This document shows positions 47,955 through 60,834 of a DNA stretch of 64,000 nucleotides, piece by piece; positions within the stretch are counted from its first letter, which is position 1, and every line of letters begins with the position of its first letter. The notes below the pieces were generated by a model. It ran no database searches, was not told the origin of the DNA, and saw only the letters and a program-made list of their open reading frames with translations. The position numbers were made by a program, and so were the translations under genes. The stretch spans positions 8,060,001 to 8,124,000 of the forward strand of contig OX359249.1 in the NCBI GenBank assembly GCA_947179485.1, in the 5' to 3' direction. Origin of the DNA: Allacma fusca. Lineage: Eukaryota > Arthropoda > Collembola > Symphypleona > Sminthuridae.

Positions 47955-49707
47955 TTGCCCTCCTCCGCAGGGAGATTTGCTTGAATGTCTTGGTTTGTTG
48001 TAATTAATAATTAATAATTGCGTGATAACAGTCTAGATAGATAGCAGAGTAAAAGCCAATTAAAATGCAAAAAATCGATAAACACGTGAAAAAATCATGA
48101 TTGAGCGCACTGTTGAACTTCACACTAAGGCCCTTGTTTGATCCCTAGACCGCGGCTGGGAGTCGGTCCCGCGTACATTTTTACAAATCAGCAAATTTAA
48201 CGATTAAAAACGTCCTTAATATTTATTGTAAACGTTCATGTCTGTCATCAAGTATTTTGCCTTGATGCTAAATGTTGACAATTTTTACTTCAACTTTCCT
48301 TCTATATGTTGCTCTGCAAAGTTTATAATATTTTGGGCTCTATAAGTCTAATCTCTATAAGTACCATTCCATTCACCCTGTAGTTCCCCTGATCCTCAGT
48401 TTTGTCGACATATACTTTTACACTGTTTTGAGAAGTCGCTCTAAAAAATTCTACATAGATCTGACCATGAGTAAACGGTTTTGATAACCAAATGCCTACT
48501 TTCATATAAAACAAACGGGAATCACCCTCATTTGAAATTAGTGTAACTTGGGAAAGAAACATGGTGTCCCCTTCCGCCCTTCCTGTTAAAACCCTAGCGA
48601 ATATAAGATTCTCTTTGAGCGGATCAAGCCACCACCTACGTCGGTAGATAACCTCCACTTCCCAATAACAACACCAGCAGTATAACTACTTGATCCGCTA
48701 GTATTAAAGTTCTATTGCTGAAGTGATTTTTTTATCGAATATTTTTTTAAATAATCATGTTTGATTCTGAAATATAATTTCGTATGACTATAATCTGTTA
48801 CACAACTTCTATACACAATTACTTCTGTAGGTTCCTTCACCTTTCTGCAGTGTCATTTACAATGATCTTAATCTTTATTTTTGATTGGTCGAAAATGCAA
48901 CATACAGTTGACCATGTAAAATCATTGGCTTCGATACACAAATATCAACTGTATCCAAACTTTTTCTTGAGAATTTTTCATCGTCACGACGAAGCTTTCG
49001 TTAAATTATAGTAATTATTAAGAAAGCCCAAAGGTCTCACGTCGCAAGACCCCGGGACGGCCCCCTGTCGTCGCCGTTGCTACTTTATAATGCTTTAATA
49101 GTTTATTTTTTTTTGTTTAGAAATACTAATTTGAATGAGTGGGCCGTCTTGGTACTGAATGGCTGGCCGTGACAATTTCGCCGCCGTTGCTACTGTATCC
49201 GGCTTTAATAATTAATTTTTTAATTTAAAAAAAATAATTCTTTCTTCTAATTTGAGAGTGGGCCGTCTTGGTGGTAAATGGCTGCCCGTGACAATGTCGC
49301 CGCCATTGATACTGTATAATGCTTTAATAATTTATTTAAAATTTTTTAAAAATTCATCTTAATAATTCATTAAATGAATTAAAAATAAATAAAATAATTA
49401 AATATAAAAGCGCACTTAAATTTAAATCTCAAATCCGCATTACACCAAGACAAAGACGAAGACTGTCCACTCTTTGAATTTAGTAGAGAGGATGCTTTTT
49501 TATTTTGTGTGCTGTTTTACAAATGCTTTTTTACTTTTTGTTCTTATTTACGCAGATGTTTTTACATTTTTTTTGCTCTTTTTTAACAATATATATTATG
49601 CTCTTTTATTTTTTGTACTAATTTTTAAATTAGACGCAGCTTTGTTATTGGCTCGTAGATTTGGCGCGAAAATTCAAATGAACATACTCACTCCATATTA
49701 TATAAGA
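47955..49707 (-). mobile_element. Helitron copy 3, 3' end decayed
   Basis: Shares the whole internal order with copies 1 and 2 (CCTCCGCAGGGAGATTTGC, GACCGCGGCTGGGAGT, TTTGGCGCGAAAATTC) and ends ACTCCATATTATATAAGA at 49707. The 3' hairpin is incomplete and CTAG is not recognisable. Two short spans are open by chance. Confidence 0.8.
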
Positions 49708-49715
49708 TAATTATA

Positions 49716-50360
49716 ATGGGATGCAACACTATTGCCTTTTACAAGCACGAGTCGGGTTTCAGATTTGCACATGTCCTCACTTCCGATGTCCTTTCTACTG
49801 TCGTCAACATTTGGTTTCCAACCCATGTGGAATCTCAGCATTATTGTACGGATTGTGGAGCCTGCTGTAATCATCTTCAAAATCTTGTTTGCAAAACTCC
49901 TTCAGCTCGTCAAGGTCATGTTGATGCAGGCGCTGTTCTTGATCATAGTAATTTTCACGAGCTTTCCAGAAGCCATGGTGGAATTGTACTAATGTTCCAC
50001 CACAATAAAGACATGGACTCTGGAGATATTGAAAACTTAATTACAATGCTAAAGCCAATTGTCGTCAAGTTTATGGAGCAGCTGTTTCATATTCATCACC
50101 ATTCAAAAATGGAAATTGTAATGGGAATCCGAATGCAAAATGAAATTCAGGATGATGATATGAATCGTATATTCAAGACAAGTGGGATTTACTTTAAATC
50201 AAGTCATTACGAACTGCAACACAAACACCAAATTTGGGATATTTTACTTAAAGCTGCATCATATATCGTGACCAAGATGGTAATTATGTTAAATGGGTCG
50301 GGCTGGACTATTTTAAATGTCGCGTTTTCTGAAATAAAACTTAGGGAAACACATCTTTGA
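49716..50360 (+). CDS. unrecognised 214-codon open frame
   Basis: One uninterrupted frame of 214 codons directly after the Helitron end. The protein has a cysteine cluster (HYCTDCGACCNHLQNLVC), a hydrophobic or histidine-rich middle (FHIHHHSKMEIVMG) and a mixed C-terminal half with charged turns (NEIQDDDMNRIFKTSG). The length is unlikely by chance in AT-rich sequence, but I do not recognise the family and see no signal peptide, splice signal or partner gene. It may be a gene fragment carried by a mobile element. It lies just upstream of the retroelement fossil; no link is shown. Confidence 0.4.
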   Translation: MGCNTIAFYKHESGFRFAHVLTSDVLSTVVNIWFPTHVESQHYCTDCGACCNHLQNLVCKTPSARQGHVDAGAVLDHSNFHELSRSHGGIVLMFHHNKDMDSGDIENLITMLKPIVVKFMEQLFHIHHHSKMEIVMGIRMQNEIQDDDMNRIFKTSGIYFKSSHYELQHKHQIWDILLKAASYIVTKMVIMLNGSGWTILNVAFSEIKLRETHL

Positions 50361-50639
50361 TTTGGCTGGGGGTTACCTCCCTAACGGCTGCCGATGGCTG
50401 GTAAAAAGGGATGTATTAATTTTAGAAACAAAAACAATTTGTGCTTCATATAATGCGTGGCTGCGGCGCTGTTTGTAGAAGACGTACGGAAAAGAACCGG
50501 TGGTCCTCGATGGCGTTTCTGGTTCATGTTAGTGTTCTAAGTTTGATGCGCCTGATGGATTTAAACTGGACACGCGACACGAAGAAAGTCGTGATGCTCT
50601 AGCCTTTGTAACAAGCAAACGAAAGCTTCGTCCTACACG

Positions 50640-52150
50640 GGTATCATTTGGTTCAATAAACTATTTTATAAAAACTATAGCTATTTTTCAGTCAGTTTTA
50701 AATAAAATTAGGATTGGATATAAAGTTTCAGGATTCGCTATGTAGATGATAATGCTATACATGGACCAACTTTTGAAGAACATTATACTTGCCTAGATTT
50801 ATTTTTGTCTATCTTAGCAAGCCGTGCAGTGAAAGTAAGGCCAAAGAAACGCTCATTTGGGTTTCAAGAACTTGAATATTTAGGTTATATCATAAATAAG
50901 GATGGTGTAAGTATTTCTCCCGAACGTAAACAGGTTATAAGAGACTGACATACTCCAAGAAATGTCAGCGATATTAGGTCATTTATAGGTTTTTGTGGTT
51001 TATTTATTAGATGCATATGGGATTTCTCTACAATGTCTTCATCATTACATTACCTCACTAGGGATAATGAGCGGTTCGACTGGGGTGCTGAACAACAACA
51101 GTCCTTCAGTGATATAAATACTGCACTTATTACATCTCCCGTAGTCGCTTACCCAACATGTTAAGGAAAGTACTGCGACGCAACTCAAAAACGCATAAAC
51201 TCCGTCCTAAATTTTAATTGAAATGGTATCCGTAGATCTATACCCTACTAATCTAAAGGTTTAACTAGAAATAGTTCCTTACAGCGTTTAATTAATTTGA
51301 AAGACACTTCTTGTCGGTAAGCGTGCTGGGCAGTTAAGCTCAGTCTATTTAGTTTTAATGTTTATCATGTAGCGGGAAAGTCAAATGTAGCTGCGGGTGC
51401 GTTGAGTCGCATTAATTTAAATAAATTTTTGCTTAATCATATTCTTGCAAATCTACTCCTGCATTTCAACTAAAATCTATTCGATGTTAGAGGATAAGGA
51501 AATAAGTAATAAATATGAATTATTTAAATATTGTAAGAAGATAGAACGCGAAACGTTCGCTACAGTCCAGCGTAATGATCCTACAGATAGACTTGGTAAG
51601 ATGATAGAGCCTCAAGTACACGAAGATTAATAGCTAATATTCCAGGGAAATATTCTGGATATTATTCCTTAGTTGATGATAGTATATACAAAGTTAATTA
51701 TGGCCCAGCTGGTGTTCTTTGGTTGCTGGTAGTTCCAGAACCTCTTAAGTTAATGATTTTTAATGAGTACCATTGTATGGAATTATCTCATCTCGGCGTA
51801 AGGAAATCTTATTTAGCTTTGAAGATGCAGTATTTCTGGATGTTATAAAAGAAATCATCGCATGAAAAACTTGCACGTCTTAGTAATATTCCAATCTCAG
51901 TACCTCCTGTTAATGAGATATTTTAGTACCGTTATAATTACATACAATTCTATTAATCCTGTCAATTCCAAAGCTCCAAGTAGAGTTAATCGAATTCAGT
52001 CAAGAGCTTCCGAAATAGCTAGTACACCTACCTGGTCTGGTAGTTGGTCGTCGTGCAAAGTGTTTGAATGTTGATCCTAAATTGGTGTCATATAAATTAA
52101 TCAGTGCATTCAATGATATGGTTGACTATTTGTCTCAAATATAATAGCGT
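50640..52150 (+). mobile_element. Ty3/gypsy-type LTR retrotransposon fossil (pol part)
   Basis: Successive short conserved stretches in pol order: reverse transcriptase/RNase H-type text (FGFQELEYLGYIIN, FIGFCGLFIR, FDWGAEQQQSF) and an integrase zinc-binding-type stretch (MELSHLGVRKSYLALKMQYF). The order and wording fit Ty3/gypsy. It is broken in several places and old; no flanking LTRs, gag or envelope part were recognised. The limits are approximate. Confidence 0.75.
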
Positions 52151-53450
52151 AGATGGATTCGCTACAATATATTGAAGCGATTACGCTACGTTCCGACGAT
52201 GATACCAGCCTCGTCGTTCAATTGGTGAGAGAAATTGAGCAGGAACTAGATCGCCTAGCTCTGCTACATAAGTTATTTCACAAGATGACCTGCTAGACGT
52301 CAATAATATCGACGGAAATGCAAAAAACTTAGAACCAGAGTGGAAACTGCAAGGTTTACTCGGCTCTCCGAAGCTTGGTTTCGTCTGAGCTCACTACCGA
52401 GTACAATGTAACTCGTAGTACCAATCGAAAGAGTCCAACCTGGTGAACCACCAGTTAGGAATATGTGGTCTACATACCAATTTCTGATGCCACTTCAGAA
52501 CAAATTGCTCCGGATAGTGTCAGCGTAAGTTTCCTGCTCTAAGTGTAAAGCATACTAGTAATAGTAAGGAGAGTCTGGCTTGCTCTAGTACGATCCATAA
52601 TCCTTTGTTTGCTCCTATAGTTAATAATTCCGATGCTATTAGTGTTCATGCTGCTGATCCATGATCTCCAGTTAAAGTAACTTATATGTACTGTAGGACA
52701 TGAATTCTTCTAAGCTTAGAAGCTCGAAGAATTACTCCTGTTCCGATACTTCCATTCGGTCGCCCACACGCTATATCAAAACATCAGTGGCGTCGGCCGA
52801 ATAAGTTATACAACTACCGAATTTGATTAGCCGCTAGTGGAACCGCGAACTTACGTCATTTTATTGATCTCTGCTTATTTGTGGGGAAATAGAAGTATTT
52901 TGACGAATTTACTACTCATTTGTGAAAAAGTAACCGCCCCTATCCAAATACGTGGTAGGTACGTATATGTCCAAATAAGACAAAATGTCGCTAAATTATC
53001 TAGAAAACTGACACGTATATTTTTATTTTAGCACCTTAAAATTAAATACTATACCTGAGAAGGATTTCTGATGATATACCCGTAGTTTTGCATTGGGTCG
53101 ACTACCCGGAAATTAAATGTTGAACATTTGCGATCCATTCCAATTATGTATTCACATGTAACCTAATACTGTAATCTCAACTACGTTTGCGAACTTTAAA
53201 TTAACTCCGAAACATTACCTCAGTTTCAAACTTTGAACTGTTTGCATCTCCACACGAGTTTTCATTCGGTTTGCATTTAAGTGACAAAGTTGTACATACA
53301 CGCTTCCGTATGGAAAAAGCAATTCAATAAAATCATGTGCGTAGTGTAAATATTTGAATATAATATCTTAAACGGAGATCTAACGGTCATTCAAGGATTA
53401 GAATGTAACAAGACGGAAGGAGGAGGTGGGAAGAGCGAGGAAGAAGCGGT
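52151..53450. other. gene-free stretch after the retroelement fossil
   Basis: No recognisable gene, terminal repeat or target duplication was found. Part of it may belong to the same old element. Confidence 0.4.
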
Positions 53451-53513
53451 CATCCGAAAGAATATGGAGTGGTCAAGTTGGTGGTCGTAAAAGACGAACC
53501 GTAAAAAGCCGAT

Positions 53514-54395
53514 GTGCAAGATGGTATAGACATAAATACGGGTTTCGATTCTGATCCGACCGTGTATGAGGCGTCGGAGCGGACTGTAAGGAGCCAGGTA
53601 ACATTGTTCGGCTTGCCTCCGACTGACATTACCACAGAGTTGATCAGTGATTACATTCAGTGCTATCCGGTGGTCAGTGGGCGGGAGGGTTACAATCCTT
53701 TAGTTTAAGATTGTAACCGATACGACCGTATACCTAGACCCCTCGGAATCCTTTCTTACGTTGACATGTCGACTGGTGCAGCACGATAGAACTCCGTGTA
53801 TACCAGCCGACAAGGTTGCTCCATGCAATCACTTATTTCAGTGTATATGGTTGAATCTCTAGCTGTACAATAACGCTTGACAGCTCGTTCAAGACACATC
53901 AAAATATTACTCCTAGATGGCATACACGCAGCGGTTTGCCCATTGAGAAATCTGAAAGTTGAAAAATGAGCTATGGTGTCTTCAGGAATTACGGAACGTT
54001 CGCTGTGACGCACGCGGGTTGGAAAACGAGATCTGTAAAAGGAGTCCCGAACGTTGTCTGACACAATTTTGGTCAACATCTTAACTCAGCAGCGCTATCT
54101 GGTTTCCGGCACCGATATGCAGTATGTGCCAAGAAAAATGATCGAGGCGTCACTCACTTCTACATCGGACGAAAAGGCAAGACTTAACGTCTCTCCGTAC
54201 AAGTTTGAAATTAATGATGGCATATTTTACGCGGACAAGAATTTAATTTCCAAGCCTATCACCGAGATGCACAAGCAGGTTTTGGTGGCTCGAAAAACCT
54301 TTAAGTACCCGGTAACCGAGGGGCTTGAGATCGCTCGAGTGTACGACGGGAAACTCATTGCTGGGCAACGGCATCGATCGCAAATCCTATCGTAA
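53514..54395 (+). other. higher-GC block with unrecognised open frames
   Basis: Two plus-strand frames, 53514-53708 (contains TLFGLPPTDITTELISDYIQ) and 54054-54395 (112 codons, with YLVSGTDMQYVPRKMIEASL and FKYPVTEGLEIARVYDGK). Their base composition is more balanced than the flanks, as in coding DNA. I recognise neither. They may be exons or remnants of an inserted element of unknown class. Confidence 0.4.
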
Positions 54396-55019
54396 CGCTT
54401 AGACCATGATATTCAAAAAAAGTTATTTGGTTTTGTGTGTACATAACTGGTTAATTCTAAAAAATGGTTTGACAGGAAATGTGCTCACAGCGATGCAGCT
54501 TTTGTCCAATACTGGGAAATGAGCGTCAACCTTGGTGGACAGATAAAAATATCTATGCGCTTCAACGACAGTCTCAGGAGGAATATAAACGTTGTCGTAT
54601 TCTGCCTGCACCAATCAATTATTGAAATTATGAAGGATATAGGAATTATCTCTGACCACTAAAATTGAACTCTATTTTAATGCTGGATGCATTGTTTTCG
54701 TTATTAGGGACGTCTGTAAGTTATTATGTAACTTCTGCAATCGAGTGGAAGGATTTTGAGCTAGACTCGTACCCGTGCATTGTTATCCAGAACACGGGCA
54801 AAAGCAGGGGACCCTGATGGCACTGGATAGCTTAGTTCAACTTGAATGACCTGCGAACGTGCAAATGTATTCAAATACTTGAGACAAACTAAAACCACAA
54901 TTGAATATAAACCCCAAAATGACGCTATTATTTATTGCATATGTAAATAACTACAATCAGTCATGCACACTAAGCAATGGCAAGAAATTGCTTGTACATT
55001 TTCAAAACGTTACATTCAC

Positions 55020-55770
55020 CCTCACCTGGAAATAGTCGAAAGCTACATCATTCATCTCTTTCGTTAAAGAGTCGCAAGCTCCTTGCGGAATACGCGAGCT
55101 ACTTCCATACAAAAGTATTCGTACGTAGTAACGTTAAAACACACTGACTGCTTTCCTATCACGGTCGAATACATGGTTTAAAAATGGAAAAATATAATAT
55201 TAGCGTGAGTGATGGATAGGCTAATGTTGATGACTGCGTACATACTTGCATGCCATCAATATTACTTACACTTGCATTAACCATCGAATGTAAATGGTCC
55301 AAAACTTCAAACGATGGGCTCTTTCGTTGAGGAGTAGCCAGTTCCTTTTGGAACCAAGCGTTCTACATCGTGAATGAAAGTGTCATACATCGAAGCACGA
55401 TCTGATCTACCGACAAGGTCAAACGCGTGGTTTAAAATGTGCAAAACTATAATATCAGCGTGAGAGATGCGCTAAAGATGGACACCACGTATACATATAA
55501 AATGTATTCAAGAAAGGTCAAATACGCGTTTAAAAAATTTACTACTGTAGCTACAACGATTCTGATTTATTCGAAAGTATAAAAATATTGGAATATGCTG
55601 CATACTGACACCATCGCAAAAACAGTTGCAGGTAGAAATCGCGAGGATCTTACCTTGTTCCTGAGTTGATAGCCATAGTGCAGAGTGCCTTGGGTAATGT
55701 CAAATTTCGGTAGATACGCAAACCAAGGCAGAAAAGGTTTTGGAGGTCTGCCATTAAATCGTTTAATAAT
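55020..55770 (-). pseudogene. decayed exon-like tandem duplicates
   Basis: On the minus strand three exon-like blocks end in good donors: about 55765-55652 (PPKPFLPWFAYLPKFD..., AACAAG|GTAAGA), about 55440-55260 (...WFQKELATPQRKSPSFEVL..., GCAAGT|GTAAGT) and about 55150-55035 (VFRKELATL..., TTCCAG|GTGAGG). The last two are diverged copies of one about 280-bp unit whose downstream sequence (GCGTGAG(A/T)GATG, TGGTTTAAAA) is also duplicated. One copy lacks an open frame across its length. The parent family is not recognised. Confidence 0.4.
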
Positions 55771-57540
55771 AATAATTAATTATATAGTATTCATACATAT
55801 GAATTATTAATAATAGATTATAAAATGCTTTACGGGCCTCGAAATTATCTACCACTACCATCTACCTAACCCTCATAAAGAAACAATGTTATACATTAGT
55901 TATTACCACCAAACAACCACCGACCATCCAACCACTACTGTGTAAGGTAATTTGCGGGGTATTGTGGTAAATTATGTTGGTATAGTATTGCGATAAGCTA
56001 AGCATGGTACAGTATGCTATTTCGATATGGTAGTAAGTCATAGCGCCAGAGTATGCTGGTAGTGGGTTCTGGTGTCACCTTATGTTGGGAGTAACATATG
56101 CATTCTATTCTTTCTTTATGCGGTTTTAAGTTGATGGTAGGTAGTTCAGTGGCCCATAAAGTAAACCTCAGCCGAGAGCTATTTTCAGAAAATTATAGGC
56201 AAAATAGTCTAAACCGTTTCTGGAGAAATTTCACACAAAATAGGAAATGCATGTCTGTATAGACGTGATGATGTAAGCATACATATAGGCAGCAAGATAA
56301 TACGCTTGTATGAGAGTACACGTTTAAAATGTATACGACTAGAGAATATTACTAAAGACGTAGGCTGATTACGTCAGATATTGGGAATATACAACGTTTT
56401 TAACATTACTGTCACCAAATAAAAATGTGTTCTGTCAATACAATCCCAAACGCATTTAAACTATGTACGACCATGTTAGTGCTATGATATCTGAAATTTA
56501 CTACTCAAAATAATATGCAAAGAACTGGAATTCTCAGTAAATAAATGGATCCTTACATATTAAAAATTAATTGAAAACAGAATTACTTTAATTATATGTT
56601 TCGTTCCTTATTTGTCGCAAAACTAGATGTATTGTTTTGTGTACGAATGAACTAATTCATCAGAAAAGTCAATGTTTCGTCCCCTTCACGAGAGCTAGTG
56701 TAACTTGTTGCCTAGTGTTAGTAGTAGCTTAAAGGTCAAATAACAGATAAATGTTCGTGCACTCTGACTACTAAAGTCTTGCCTTGGAAAAGGGAAAGAT
56801 AACAGATGTATCTATAGGACGATCTCCTCTGGAGTGAGCTGATTGAACTCAAATAATCAATGCAATTAGCATTTATGGCCAAAAGTAACCTTCCAAATAT
56901 TATTGAGAGAGTCGTTTAATAATTGCTCCTGCACAATTGAGTTACTTGTGACAAATCACGATTTATTTGCTTTCAAAATGTCGTAGAATTGCAAATCTCG
57001 CCAGTCTCTCAACCCTCAGCGTCGCTTGATGTGCTTACAAGAAGTGTCATAACGAGAGTGCACTGTACATATACACACTTAAAAGAATTTAGAAAATAAT
57101 TTTCCACTCATCGGATGTCTGAAGTCAAATATAATTGAGGGAAATAGACATATTTAAATTATCCCAAGAAAGGTGTTGCACATAATAAAAATTAAATACC
57201 ACAAGAAACTTTATAACTGAGACGCTAGTCCTGCACTGAAAAAATCACGTCTTAACTCAATGTGACCGAGTATCCCAGCATTTACAGCTGAAAAAGCAAC
57301 CCTTGAGCTTTCCCTCTCTCGGGTGGGTCAAGGGTTCCGCATTCACGTCAGCAGGTGACTCGCGCCGCCCACACACATTTTTTTCCTCAAAGAAACAAAA
57401 GTTTGCCAGGGCGGCTTTCCCTTACCCACTATAGGCATTTCATTACCCGATAATACAGAGGGGCGCAGCAATAAAACCGATCGATAATTCTGCTTGCGTT
57501 CCCACTCGTCTCATACTACTTCGAGGTTTCGTGAACGACT
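55771..57540. other. gene-free stretch
   Basis: AT-rich, no open frame of note, no clear repeat ends. A more GC-rich patch at 57300-57500 precedes the GGAACGG word element. Confidence 0.5.
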
Positions 57541-57550
57541 CTGGTACTAG

Positions 57551-58511
57551 TAGAGCTTCCTTCGGGTTTCCGAAATCCCGAAGTTCCGTGTTCGGAAACG
57601 GAACGGAACAATTTCGGAACATTCTTTTTGGTTCCGTCATTGAATCGGGACAAAACCGGAACATGAGCACTTGTACCGATAATATTGGGACCGGGACGGT
57701 TCAGAGCATCGGTACGAAAAATGTCCCATATAATTTATGACATCGGAAAGCGGAATCGTTCTGTTCCGTTCCGAACCGATCCCGGTACAATTTCTGAAGT
57801 GTTGCGCCATCGTTCAACTAGAATGGAAACACATTTCTTATCGCACTGGCTTGTAAGCAGTTTTTTGCCAAAATAACGAAATTGGATGAACACAGATTTA
57901 ATTTACGCAAATGCTTATATGTAATGCGAGTATCGTTTTCCATGAAAATCAACAGAATAACTAATTTGTTTAATAAACATGCGCATGGGCGATTTTTCTC
58001 GAAATGAAAATTCTGAAATCGAAATTACATATTAGCAGCAATGAAGCAAGCTTGCAGGAAATTAACACTGTTAGGCCATTGAAATCCACCCGCTACAAAT
58101 ATTTATTGCTAAAAAATAATTAATAATAATTATATAATACTGCACAGTAGTTCTTTTCATATGGCCTAATTATTATTAAATATTATTTTATATAATTAAA
58201 TAATAGCAATCCCTAGCATTCAATCTATTAAAAGTATATCATGTATATTAAGTTGCCAGTAATTTGTACACGCATTTCACGTATATGTTGTGAACAATTC
58301 CGGGATATTTCGGAACGGAAAAACTAGCATAATACGGAACGGAACACAACCTGTAACGGAACAAATACTTTACTCCTTTGTTCCGAACGGTGTCAGTTCA
58401 AATGTTCCGATGTCCCGACAGCCGGAACGGAACCGGGACCAATATTATTTGAAGGTTTCGGAACGGAACGGAATTTCCTACATAAAAATGTTGAACACAT
58501 TGGAAGCTCTA
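57551..58511. repeat. GGAACGG word element, probable decayed hAT
   Basis: Both ends carry arrays of GGAACGGAAC / GTTCCGTTCC around an ordinary AT-rich middle. A 10-bp inverted pair TAGAGCTTCC / GGAAGCTCTA brackets it, but the flanking 8-mers do not match, so the hAT assignment rests on architecture alone. Confidence 0.5.
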
Positions 58512-59043
58512 TTTCTGACTAGAAAAAAATGAAACGATCCGAACAAAAAATAAATTTTGATGAAATGTCAGAATTTAAAAAAATACTAAATAATATTTTT
58601 CCATACATTTATCCAATAATATACTAGGAGCACTGCACAGCCAGCAAATTGCTGGCTCAGCGAGCAAATGTAAATAGGGGAGGCAGTAAATAGTTGTATA
58701 CATACAATAGCATAATATTAGCATAACCCTAGTAAGAGTGTAGACTAACGTACGGTAAAATGATTTTTTAGTTTAATTTTGCTTTCATAATTTTTTTAAC
58801 TAATTATTATTCTCTCTATTAATTTGAAAGAGTGGACCATCTTGGTGGTAGACGGCTGCCCGTGGGTAGTGCTGTAATATTGTTCGCGTTTTGTTTGTTC
58901 TTTTGTTCAGTTCTTGTTTTTTGAACAAAACAAAACAAACAAAATCAGTTTTCGAAAAAACAAAACTAGAACAAAACAAAACCGCGATAAGAAAACACAA
59001 AACTATAACAAACAAACCACCACGACAGCGGGTAAAAACCTTT

Positions 59044-59374
59044 TCACAAATAGCAACATGACCTCAAATTGACCTGAGTGAGTCACAAATAGCAACATGA
59101 CCTCAAATTGATCTGAGTGAGTCACAAATAGCAACATGACCTCAAATTGATCTGAGTGAGTCACGAGAAATTCCATGCCCTTAATTTGACCTCAGTTGGC
59201 TACAAGGACTTCCATGACCTTAATTTGATCTCAGTGAGCTACAAGGAATTCCATGACCTTAATTTGACCTCAGTGGGTTACAAGGAGTTTCATTGTCTCA
59301 TTTGTCGGGTCACAAGAATTCCCATGACCTTAATTTGACCTCTGTGGGTTATTAGTAGACCCATGACCTTACAT
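59044..59374. repeat. 39-bp tandem array, about 9 units
   Basis: Units such as TCACAAATAGCAACATGACC followed by TCAAATTGACCTGAGTGAG grade into CTACAAGGAATTCCATGACC plus TTAATTTGACCTCAGTGGG. Nine contiguous units, one shortened. 39 is divisible by three, so an open frame runs through several units by chance. It lies inside the hAT at 58867-61334. Confidence 0.88.
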
Positions 59375-59891
59375 ACACTTTATAATGAATCTCAAATAAC
59401 ATCATAATGACCATTAAGAGCTATTGAAGTGCACGGTTTTATTTACATGTATACCTATCATTTATGGTGTGAACCGCTGGGCATAAGTAAGGTCAACAAA
59501 TCTTTGCACTATTTACAGATGTTAAGGCAAATCTAAAGTTATTGAACAACGTGTAACTTAGAATGACTACTTGAGGTCAATGGAGCAATTAACTGTTACC
59601 TGCTATGACCATACCCTGTACTGATGTTAAATGTTTGGGTACATCGGATATTGTAAACGAGAGCAATTTCTGTTGGACACCAGTACTTATTTACACAAAT
59701 GTCACCTCCACTGCTCAAATTCGGTTTTGTGTTGTTGTTTTTTATAAAATGCAGAAGGATGACTTGGATGCCAAATTATAATTACTTGATTTGATTCCAA
59801 AATGTTGAAACTAGTCTGACTGAGTTGACAGGAAGACACAGAAATAAAAGAGGCCTAAGCAATCCAAAAACCCAATACAGGTAATTAATTC

Positions 59892-60834
59892 TAAGCATGA
59901 GATCGGTTCGGATAAAACACAAATCCGAACCGAACCGAAGTTTTCGGTTAATTTTTTGTCAAAATCCGAACCGAACCGTTTTGTTCGGATAAAAAAATTC
60001 CCCTATCCGAAACCGAACCGCCAAACATCGGTTCGGATGATTTTTATAACCGAACCGTTTGTCGGTTATCGGAATAACCGAAACAATATTGCACATTTTA
60101 CCAGTGAAAACTTCATTCGAAATAGATAAATATTTATTAAAATATTTTCTGAGAATTTTTGTTTTAACAAAAATGTCGTTCAAAATTAAAACAATTATTA
60201 CACTAATTTTCATCAAATTCTGCCTATTATTTAACTTCAAATAACAACTAAAAATCTAAGGACCAAATTTTCAGTAAGACCAAATGGTCCCAAATCTCAC
60301 TTTTCATCTTTTTTTAGAGGCTCATTGCTCCGGGTAGTTCCTGCTCTTATTTCGGAGTCTGAGGTTTTCACTGATGGCATATTAGTTGTAGTACTAAGGT
60401 ACTTATTTAATTTAAGCTAAAAATTAAAGAATGCGGTTTGAAACAATTACGACGTGGTGAAAAAATGTATGCCTGCTCGTGATCCATGCGTTGTGCTTTC
60501 CAAATGTATTGCAGATACATAATGAAATAATCGTTTGTTTCGAGAAATTCATACTACAGCCGTTCTCGATTACTATTTGCTAAACATTTATAGGAACGAA
60601 ATTCACAATCGGTTATCCGTCGGTTCAACCGAGCGGTTACATTCACTTAATCCGAACCGAACGGATAAAACCATATTTAAAACCGAACCGATCCGAAACC
60701 GATATCCGGTTAGGCATTGACGTATCCGAACCGTTCGGTTATTTCAATTCGGTTACGACTTTTGTACCCGAACCGTCGGTTTCGGTTAACCGATGGTCGG
60801 ATAACCGCGTTAAACCGAACCGATCTCATGCTTA
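59892..60834. mobile_element. non-autonomous hAT, CCGAACCG words, nested
   Basis: 943 bp, ends TAAGCATGAGATCGGTTCGG and the inverse CCGAACCGATCTCATGCTTA, flanked by ATTAATTC. Subterminal arrays of CCGAACCGAA / TTCGGTTCGG on both sides. Inserted in the hAT at 58867-61334. Confidence 0.93.

Noticed and set aside
48323-48658. 111-codon minus-strand frame in Helitron copy 3
   Set aside because: The homologous segments of copies 1 and 2 do not keep it open, so it is not under coding constraint.
59044-59374. Regular repeats considered as a CRISPR array
   Set aside because: Units are contiguous with no spacers, diverge gradually, and the genome is eukaryotic.
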